From: Bacteroidia bacterium
GTDB lineage: Bacteria > Bacteroidota > Bacteroidia > JAESSM01 > NORP286
NCBI GenBank assembly: GCA_016764115.1
Contig: JAESSM010000149.1
Span: 8,137-13,258 of the forward strand
Reading direction: 5' to 3'
Length of the DNA: 5,122 nucleotides
Each line of letters starts with the position of its first letter. The stretch's first letter is position 1. Positions 1 to 5,122 of this stretch are shown in pieces. Under the pieces are notes generated by a model. The model saw nothing but the letters and a program-made list of their open reading frames with translations, made no database searches and was not told the DNA's origin. The position numbers were made by a program, and so were the translations under genes.

Positions 1-546
1 CCTCCAATGTCAACGCAAGATTGGCCAAAGGAAAATTATTATGGAAGCAACAGCGATCATGTAATTAAAGAGCCTAGAAAACGAGACGACTTATTTCATT
101 GCCCTCATGGCCTAGATTGTTATTTCGATTATGATGAAGCAATGGAAAAAGCTAAGAAGGAGAATAAACCCTTGTTTATTGATTTTACGGGCTGGAGTTG
201 TGTTAACTGCAGAAATATGGAAGAATCAGTTTGGTCAGATCCAAGAGTTATTCAAAGGTTTAATGAAAATTTTGTAATGGCATCTCTTTATGTTGATGAT
301 AGGACAAAATTAGACGAATCAGAATGGAGTATATCTGAATTTACTGGCAATAAGATCAAGACAATTGGAAATCAATGGAGTGACTTAGAAGCTTCAAAAT
401 TTGGGAGAAATTCTCAGCCTTATTATGTGATCCTGGATCATGAAGGGAATATACTGGCAGATGCAGCTTTTAATTTGAATGTGGGTGTATATACTGATTT
501 TTTGGATAGAGGATTGAATAAGTTCAAGAAGGAGATAAATAATTAA
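1..546 (+). CDS. DsbD-type thiol:disulfide interchange protein, C-terminal thioredoxin domain (5' partial)
   Basis: This is the tail of a DsbD-like transmembrane thiol reductase, which passes electrons from cytoplasmic thioredoxin across the inner membrane to periplasmic partners, including those of cytochrome c maturation. The visible part lies in the periplasm. The frame is already open at base 1 (two Pro codons precede the Met at 7), so that Met is internal and the membrane part lies outside the window. Counting from it, the thioredoxin fold spans about residues 40-175. It has 'FIDFTGWSCVNCRNMEE' around a CxxC pair (Cys65, Cys68) and the cis-proline motif 'SQPYYVIL' (Pro138). The CVNC active site resembles the CVAC of E. 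coli DsbD. The stretch 'LYVDDRTKL' and the segment around 'IGNQWSDLEASKFG' also match Bacteroidota DsbD tails. A second cysteine pair, Cys32 and Cys38 in 'HCPHGLDC', lies just before the fold. A free-standing thioredoxin-like protein is the alternative, but the open 5' frame and the domain's extended N-terminus argue against it. The stop is 9 bases from the end of the converging gene. Confidence 0.88.
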   Translation, partial: PPMSTQDWPKENYYGSNSDHVIKEPRKRDDLFHCPHGLDCYFDYDEAMEKAKKENKPLFIDFTGWSCVNCRNMEESVWSDPRVIQRFNENFVMASLYVDDRTKLDESEWSISEFTGNKIKTIGNQWSDLEASKFGRNSQPYYVILDHEGNILADAAFNLNVGVYTDFLDRGLNKFKKEINN

Positions 547-555
547 CTACATTAA

Positions 556-846
556 TTAATATATAGCAGCACTTAACCACAAATAGTTTATTAACAACAC
601 ATCCAAGCTGACAAGAATTACGGTATCGACAAACCTTGTGATAAGAAGAATATTTCTTGGTTCTTCCAAGACCTCAACGTTATTTAAATTGTCGTTATCA
701 GTTAAATCAGGCATGGTACTATTATTGTCCACAACTTTATGTTTTTCAGGAATATTAGAAAAAACAAATTTAAAAGTCAGGAGAATGAGAAAAATGGTAA
801 CCCCTACTTTGATGAAAAACTGAAGAACTTCTAGTAATTCTGGCAT
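556..846 (-). CDS. small hypothetical membrane protein, two hydrophobic segments
   Basis: I do not recognise this 96-residue protein. It starts at an ATG (844-846) and has a first hydrophobic stretch at about residues 11-30, rich in Phe, Leu, Ile and Val, which looks like a membrane helix. A polar, acidic, Asn/Asp-rich linker follows (about 32-64), then a second hydrophobic segment (about 66-96) that contains Arg71, Asp74 and Asp82, so it may be amphipathic or only partly buried. There are no cysteines and no catalytic motif. Codon choice looks like that of the neighbouring genes, and the ORF fills the gap between two well-supported genes. It converges on the DsbD-like gene with 9 bases between stops and diverges from the carbonic anhydrase gene across 99 bases. 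No Shine-Dalgarno is visible, as is usual in this phylum. A 61-residue ORF on the opposite strand (638-823) is less convincing. The call rests on ORF integrity, hydropathy and context only, so a chance ORF remains possible. Confidence 0.55.
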   Translation of the reverse strand: MPELLEVLQFFIKVGVTIFLILLTFKFVFSNIPEKHKVVDNNSTMPDLTDNDNLNNVEVLEEPRNILLITRFVDTVILVSLDVLLINYLWLSAAIY

Positions 847-945
847 AAATATGTTTCTAGATTTAAGTTCAATTATCTAATTCTTACGACAATAGGTTAA
901 ATTGGTTTCAATTATTTTGAAATAACAACAAGATATAAAGAATAA

Positions 946-1455
946 ATGGCTTTAACTATCGAATTAAATAATATAGTACCTGAAATTGGCAAAGATTGCT
1001 TTTTGGCTGAGAATGCAACGATTATTGGAGATGTTATTTTGGGAAGTAATTGTAGCATTTGGTTCAATACAGTTATTAGAGGAGATGTAAACCCCATTCA
1101 AATTGGAAATAATGTCAATATACAAGATGGAACCATTGTACATTGCACATATGATCTTTCGAAAACAATAATAGGAGATAATGTTTCTATTGGTCATAAT
1201 GCCATAATTCATGGATGTACGATCGAAAACAACGTACTTATAGGAATGGGTACAATAATTTTGGATAATGCCATTGTTCAGCAAAATTCGTTTGTTGCTG
1301 CAGGATCAGTTGTTTTAGCAAATACAACAGTTGAATCCGGTTATCTCTATGCAGGAACACCCGCCAAAAAAGTGAAAAACCTTACTCCTGAACTACTAGA
1401 AATGATAAGATCTACACCGAAAGCGTATATTGATTATGCTTCCTGGTATAAGTAG
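946..1455 (+). CDS. gamma-class carbonic anhydrase family protein
   Basis: This is a complete 169-residue left-handed beta-helix protein of the gamma carbonic anhydrase family (the CamH, YrdA and PaaY group). Members are cytoplasmic trimers that bind a metal between subunits; some hydrate CO2 to bicarbonate, while others have no proven activity. Hexapeptide repeats with regularly spaced Ile/Val run from about residue 11 to 135. The three expected metal ligands are present: His66 in 'IVHCT', and His84 and His89 in 'GHNAIIHGC', with the family spacing of five. The structural Arg-Asp pair ('RGD', 45-47) and Gln60 ('NIQDG') are also there. The C-terminus ('AGTPAKKVKNLTPE' followed by a helix) is typical. 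The acidic loop with the proton-shuttle glutamates of archaeal Cam is absent, as in the shorter CamH-type members, so catalytic activity cannot be assumed. The ATG is preceded by an A-rich stretch without a Shine-Dalgarno. The length fits the family. The stop lies 2 bases from the stop of the converging lipoprotein gene. Confidence 0.93.
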   Translation: MALTIELNNIVPEIGKDCFLAENATIIGDVILGSNCSIWFNTVIRGDVNPIQIGNNVNIQDGTIVHCTYDLSKTIIGDNVSIGHNAIIHGCTIENNVLIGMGTIILDNAIVQQNSFVAAGSVVLANTTVESGYLYAGTPAKKVKNLTPELLEMIRSTPKAYIDYASWYK

Positions 1456-1457
1456 AG

Positions 1458-3161
1458 CTATTTTTTGCCCAGGTCAAACTCTAGTTCAACATCCCAGTTA
1501 GATCTAAGCTCAATTAAAGAAGAATAAATAAAGACCTTTTCAGGTTGTTCTTTTTTTAAATAATCTCCAGTATCCCATTCACTATTACTATTAGAGTCTT
1601 GAATTACTTTAATTTTATAATTCAGTGGATCTAAGTATCGAAATGTTAATGTTCCAGGAACACTGTATTTTAGTTTTTCCTTTACAATAATACCTTTTTC
1701 ATCAGTTAACTGAACTACATAGTTACTAGTAGTATTTTTACTGTTTATAAGAATTTCAATATTTCCATATGCCTCCACCGGTTTAGTTTGCAGAGTATAT
1801 TGGATTAGCGAGTTAACTTTCCCATAAATATCTGTAAAGGAAGAATCCTCTATTTGAAAAGTATACGTTTTTTCAGGCTTCCAATTATATCGCATTGAGA
1901 GTAATCTTAAGGTTGAATCACTCAATGAAATAGCTGGGTGTATTTGATTAATGCTGTCTTCAACAGCATTGATTCTTGTTATGTCATAATCTGAAATAGG
2001 AGTTTTTGATTTAATTAACAGATCAGTGCCCAGATTTAGAATATTGTTATTTGCACCGTGCGCTAGCTGAAGGTTTTTTGAGTATTTTATTGTATCAACA
2101 TCACTAAAATTAAATCCTACGGTATCATGAAAATTTACATTGCTATGTACTATGAAGCTTATTGAATCTGAAATGACATTTTTTAGCCAACATGTAAGAG
2201 TATCTCGTTGTTTGTTTAGATCGAAAATAAAAGAGTTTTGATATTTACTTGGTTTGACCTTTATATCAAGATATTTAACTTCCTTATTAAAAACCAGAAT
2301 TGTTTTCTGTTCATTTTTCTTGACCTTTCGTAATATTCCCTGTTTTTTTCTATCTTCTTTAAATAATCTCAGATAATATGGCAATGATTCCTCATTGTTA
2401 CCTTGCTGTTCAATGAGTGAGTCAACTTGTGTTGAATCCGTTTCAAAACTATTTGTTGTAATTCCTGTAAACCGTGAACTTATATTAATAGGTATTAAAC
2501 TGTCAATAAATGCAATTTTCTCCTCTGGTAGGTCATAAATGTAATTACCGTTGATATCATCTAAGGCAAAAATTTTATAGTTCCCTTTTTTGATATTTTT
2601 AATCACAAATTCGCCTAGCTTATTAGTTTTAGCTACATAAAAGGGCTTATCTTGATATACAACTGAATCTTCTAGAGCACTGTACAGCATTACAAGTATA
2701 TTTTCCACAGGTTTATTGTCTAATGCGGTTTGTACTCTTCCTTGAATTAATAAAGAATCAATATAATGGCCCGTTGAAAACACGTATTGCAAATTTCCAA
2801 TTACATTTTTTTCGGTAATGTCCTTAATCGAATTTCCAAAGTTGATGGTATAGGTTGTATTTTTAGTAAGTTCATTTTGTAAGTTTATTAATAAACTCTT
2901 TCCTTTGATCTTATATTCTGGTGAATGTTTTAAAGGTGGGGATATAAAAATTTGCTCAATTGGATCTTGTAAGCTAAAATATTCATCAAAAGTAATGGTG
3001 ATCGTGCTACCAATAAATTTAGTTGACAAGTTTTCAGGAGAAAATTTTATTACTTGGGGGGGGGTAGAATCTTTTGGTCCACCTGATGGGGATACTACAT
3101 TTGCACAAGAATAATGTAATAACAAAAATAAAGTTGTTAAATAAATTAAAATTTGATTCAT
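1458..3161 (-). CDS. Ig-like domain lipoprotein of the cell envelope (Big_5 / transthyretin-like domains)
   Basis: This 567-residue predicted lipoprotein belongs to a conserved Bacteroidota envelope family of unknown molecular function. The frame extends 13 codons upstream to a TTG at 3200, but the ATG at 3159-3161 is preferred because it puts a hydrophobic signal peptide directly at the N-terminus. Cys19 in 'LHYSCANVV' is the likely lipidated residue; the lipobox is loose (His at -3), but the following 'SPSGGPKDSTPP' matches the family. Residues about 33-130 look like a bacterial Ig-like (SbsA/Big_5) domain, with 'ITITFDEYFSL' and 'TTYTINFGNSIKD'. Residues about 138-215 look like a transthyretin or carboxypeptidase-regulatory-like sandwich ending in a DxNxNxxxD loop. 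The middle (about 240-460) is beta-rich and less clear. A second domain (about 464-540) repeats the NYKI...DxNxNxxxD pattern, and the end, 'ELRSNWDVELEFDL', is family-typical. A run of nine C lies at Thr33-Pro35. A structural or adhesive role in the periplasm or outer membrane is inferred; no enzyme motif was seen. Confidence 0.87.
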   Translation of the reverse strand: MNQILIYLTTLFLLLHYSCANVVSPSGGPKDSTPPQVIKFSPENLSTKFIGSTITITFDEYFSLQDPIEQIFISPPLKHSPEYKIKGKSLLINLQNELTKNTTYTINFGNSIKDITEKNVIGNLQYVFSTGHYIDSLLIQGRVQTALDNKPVENILVMLYSALEDSVVYQDKPFYVAKTNKLGEFVIKNIKKGNYKIFALDDINGNYIYDLPEEKIAFIDSLIPINISSRFTGITTNSFETDSTQVDSLIEQQGNNEESLPYYLRLFKEDRKKQGILRKVKKNEQKTILVFNKEVKYLDIKVKPSKYQNSFIFDLNKQRDTLTCWLKNVISDSISFIVHSNVNFHDTVGFNFSDVDTIKYSKNLQLAHGANNNILNLGTDLLIKSKTPISDYDITRINAVEDSINQIHPAISLSDSTLRLLSMRYNWKPEKTYTFQIEDSSFTDIYGKVNSLIQYTLQTKPVEAYGNIEILINSKNTTSNYVVQLTDEKGIIVKEKLKYSVPGTLTFRYLDPLNYKIKVIQDSNSNSEWDTGDYLKKEQPEKVFIYSSLIELRSNWDVELEFDLGKK

Positions 3162-3395
3162 ATAAGAATGAAAATAAAGAAAGCTGCAACCTCTGGTCAA
3201 GCTGATTTCAGGTGTGATTGAATTATTCGAGTTTTTTGCAGAAAAATATCATAGCACTAAATTACTAAAAAGATGGACTTGATTAGAAATCTACAAATTT
3301 CTTTATAGTAATTGGGTGTTGCACAAAAAAATAATTTGGTTAAAACAGGTATTTTTCATTAAAAAATATCTTATTCTTTTAAAAAATTTGTATTA

Positions 3396-3426
3396 TTGTG
3401 GGTAAACTAAAGGAAGAATACATTTT
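3396..3426 (+). promoter_or_regulatory. possible Bacteroidota-type promoter for the binding-protein gene
   Basis: A TTG at 3396-3398 is followed, after 20 bases, by TACATTTT at 3419-3426, which matches the Bacteroidota -7 element TAnnTTTG at all but the last fixed base. Transcription would begin near 3433 and leave a leader of about 20-25 bases before the ATG at 3456. In such AT-rich DNA this match could arise by chance. The remainder of the 294-base divergent gap (3162-3455) holds no gene, and I saw no convincing hairpin or riboswitch in it. I found no comparably good promoter for the leftward lipoprotein gene. Confidence 0.3.
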
Positions 3427-3455
3427 CCTACCTTTTGATTTTTAAACATTTAATT

Positions 3456-5122
3456 ATGATGAAAAGGTTTTTATTAGCCGTAATTACTGTTGGTTTAATA
3501 TCATCTTGCTCAAGTGGAGATCAGCAAGTCGTTGATCAATCAAAAAAAGCAAAAGGTGATGTCTACTATGGTGGAGTTTTCAGAATGAATGAGGTAGAGA
3601 ATTTTCGAAGCCTATTCCCTCTAAGCATAGGAGATGTAGTTTCTCATCGAATTGCCAATCAGGTTTATGAAGGATTGGTTTCATTTTCCCAAAATGACCT
3701 AACTATTCAACCACGTTTAGCTGAAAAATGGGAAGTTAGCGAAGATGCAATGACTTATACTTTTGCCTTACGTAAAGGAGTCAAGTTTCAAGATGATGAG
3801 TGTTTTGAAGGAGGGAAAGGAAGAGAGGTAACAGCAGGAGATTTTAAATATTGCTTTGATAGATTATGTGAAGCGAACTCAATTAATCAAGGTTTTTTTG
3901 TTTTTAAAGATAGAGTCAAGGGTGCTGACGAATTTTATGAATCAACTGTTAATGGTAATCCTTTAGAAGGAGGTGTAAGCGGAGTTTCCGTTGTAGATGA
4001 TAATACTTTAAGAATAGAATTAAAAAGACCGTTTGCTAGTTTTCTGTACATGTTAGGAACTGCATTTACTTATGTCTACCCTAAAGAAGCTTTTGATAAG
4101 TATGGATTAGAGATGAGGGTTAATTGTGTAGGGACTGGTGCATTTATGATTAAAGAATTGAGAGAAGATGAGACGATTATTTTAGCGAAAAACAATAATT
4201 ATTGGGGAAAAGATAGCTACGGCAACCAATTACCATATTTGGATGCGCTTAAATTCGTCTTTATTAAAGATAAAAAAGCAGAACTTCTTGAATTTAAAAA
4301 AGGCAATTTAGATATGGTCTATCAATTGCCTTCAGAGATGATTGATGAGGTTATTATGGATTTGGACCAGCTTGATACCAACCTAACCAAAGATTTTAAG
4401 CAATACTCACTTCAAATTGTTCCTTCTTTAACATTACATTATTTTGGGTTTTTACATACCAATGAGGTGTTCGATAATCATCTTGTTCGCCAGGCATTTA
4501 ACTATGCTATTGATAGAAGAAAAATTGTGGATTTTACCTTGCAAGGTGAAGGAGTTGCAGCTGTGTATGGCGTTGTTCCGCCTGCATTTGTTAATTACAG
4601 TGCTGAGAGTATAAAAGGATTTGAATATGATCCTGATAGAGCAAGGAAATTAATGGCTGATGCAGGTTACTCAAATGGTAAGGGATTTCCCGAAATGATC
4701 TTACAACTTAATAGTGGTGGAACAAGGAATATTCAAATAGCCGAAGTAATACAAAAAATGCTAACTGATAATTTAAATATTTCAGTTAAGTTAAATGTAA
4801 TGCCAATGGCTCAACATTACGCAAATGTCGAATCCGGCAAATCACTTTTTTGGAGAGCAGGTTGGGTGGCCGATTATCCGGATCCTGAGTCATTCCTAAA
4901 TCTATTTTATAGTGCTCACTTACCTGATGATGATACTGAAAAGACATATCTTAATAACGTGAGATATAGAAGTGATGTGTTTGATTCGTTACTGGTTCTT
5001 GCACTGAAAACCATTGATAGAGATCAGCGGTATGAACTTTATAAAAAAGCTGATCAGCAATTGATAGACGATGCAGTTATTATGCCTTTATTTTATGATG
5101 AGAACATTAGGTTGTTACAGCC
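3456..5122 (+). CDS. peptide ABC transporter substrate-binding lipoprotein, family 5 (OppA/DppA-like), 3' partial
   Basis: This is the solute-binding component of an ABC importer for oligopeptides or similar ligands, anchored in the envelope by a lipid. The frame runs from a tandem ATGATG (3456-3461) to the right edge without a stop, giving 555 visible residues. The signal peptide 'MMKRFLLAVITVGLISSC' has two basic residues, a hydrophobic core and a good lipobox (ISSC, Cys18). Family 5 features follow in order: 'HRIANQVYEGLVSF' (65-78), 'PRLAEKWEVSEDAMTYTFAL' (87-106), 'LRKGVKFQDD' (105-114), 'VGTGAFMIKEL' (225-235), 'VRQAFNYAIDRRKIV' (about 384-398), 'DPDRARKLMADAGYSNG' (412-428) and 'ADYPDPESFLNLFYS' (472-486). 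'MPLFYDENIRLLQP' at the right edge is close to the usual C-terminus, so only a short tail seems to be missing. The substrate cannot be read from sequence, and dipeptides, oligopeptides or nickel-type ligands remain possible. The mature part has four cysteines (116, 133, 138, 224). Permease and ATPase genes are not in the window and may lie downstream or elsewhere. Confidence 0.92.
   Translation, partial: MMKRFLLAVITVGLISSCSSGDQQVVDQSKKAKGDVYYGGVFRMNEVENFRSLFPLSIGDVVSHRIANQVYEGLVSFSQNDLTIQPRLAEKWEVSEDAMTYTFALRKGVKFQDDECFEGGKGREVTAGDFKYCFDRLCEANSINQGFFVFKDRVKGADEFYESTVNGNPLEGGVSGVSVVDDNTLRIELKRPFASFLYMLGTAFTYVYPKEAFDKYGLEMRVNCVGTGAFMIKELREDETIILAKNNNYWGKDSYGNQLPYLDALKFVFIKDKKAELLEFKKGNLDMVYQLPSEMIDEVIMDLDQLDTNLTKDFKQYSLQIVPSLTLHYFGFLHTNEVFDNHLVRQAFNYAIDRRKIVDFTLQGEGVAAVYGVVPPAFVNYSAESIKGFEYDPDRARKLMADAGYSNGKGFPEMILQLNSGGTRNIQIAEVIQKMLTDNLNISVKLNVMPMAQHYANVESGKSLFWRAGWVADYPDPESFLNLFYSAHLPDDDTEKTYLNNVRYRSDVFDSLLVLALKTIDRDQRYELYKKADQQLIDDAVIMPLFYDENIRLLQ

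Noticed and set aside
551..560. Perfect palindrome ATTAATTAAT between the first two convergent genes
   Set aside because: It is a pure A/T palindrome overlapping a stop codon; it is too weak for a terminator and likely to occur by chance.
638..823. Plus-strand ORF of 61 codons opposite the small membrane protein gene
   Set aside because: It is shorter than the minus-strand ORF, is basic and low in recognisable features, and does not fill the gap between genes as the opposite ORF does.
964..1284. Minus-strand ORF of about 106 codons inside the carbonic anhydrase gene
   Set aside because: It lies wholly antisense to a well-supported gene and has no recognisable motif; an antisense shadow explains it.
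1442..1473. CCTGG...CCAGG pair around the T-run between the convergent stops, considered as a terminator
   Set aside because: The stem is only 5 bp with a loop of about 22 bases, and the T-run lies inside the loop rather than after the stem.
2905..3114. Plus-strand ORF of 69 codons opposite the N-terminal part of the lipoprotein gene
   Set aside because: It is antisense to the conserved SPSGGPKDSTPP region and has no independent support.
3162..3200. Thirteen-codon upstream extension of the lipoprotein to a TTG start
   Set aside because: The start would be a non-ATG codon, and the extension places Cys and aromatic residues ahead of an already complete signal peptide; the internal ATG at 3161 fits better.
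3292..3392. Nine-base inverted repeat TACAAATTT / AAATTTGTA separated by 83 bases
   Set aside because: Both arms are AT-rich, and a match this short over such a distance is expected by chance in this composition.

Overview
The window looks like ordinary chromosomal DNA from an AT-rich member of the Bacteroidota, most plausibly a Cytophagales-like or marine lineage. Four observations support the phylum. The DsbD-type thiol reductase has a 'TGWSCVNCRNMEE' active-site region like that of its Bacteroidota relatives. The Ig-like lipoprotein carries the 'CAN..SP.GGPKD.TPP' N-terminus known from that phylum. None of the starts has a clear Shine-Dalgarno sequence, and the start contexts are A/T-rich. 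One possible promoter resembles the TTG / TAnnTTTG type. The finer placement is a guess.

Layout, left to right. Positions 1-546 (+) hold the C-terminal part of a DsbD-like protein ending in a thioredoxin fold; the gene enters from the left edge. Positions 556-846 (-) hold a small unrecognised membrane protein that faces it tail to tail. Positions 946-1455 (+) encode a gamma-class carbonic anhydrase family protein with all three metal-binding histidines. Positions 1458-3161 (-) encode a large Ig-like, transthyretin-like lipoprotein of the cell envelope, tail to tail with the carbonic anhydrase and only 2 bases away. Positions 3162-3455 are an AT-rich divergent intergenic region with one plausible promoter. 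Positions 3456-5122 (+) encode a family 5 peptide-binding lipoprotein of an ABC importer, cut by the right edge shortly before its expected C-terminus.

The genes alternate strands (+ - + - +), so no two visible genes share an operon and no common pathway links them. The DsbD-like protein, the two lipoproteins and the small membrane protein all belong to the envelope, but that is a loose theme. The DsbD-like gene and the binding-protein gene may each belong to operons outside the window.

I found no mobile element, CRISPR array, RNA gene, toxin-antitoxin pair or defence system, and nothing that convincingly looks like an undescribed system. The items most worth a second look are a run of nine C/G bases early in the Ig-like lipoprotein gene, an internal repeat (NYKI-x4-DxNxNxxxD) in the same protein, the small two-helix protein, and unusual cysteines in the DsbD-like and binding proteins.
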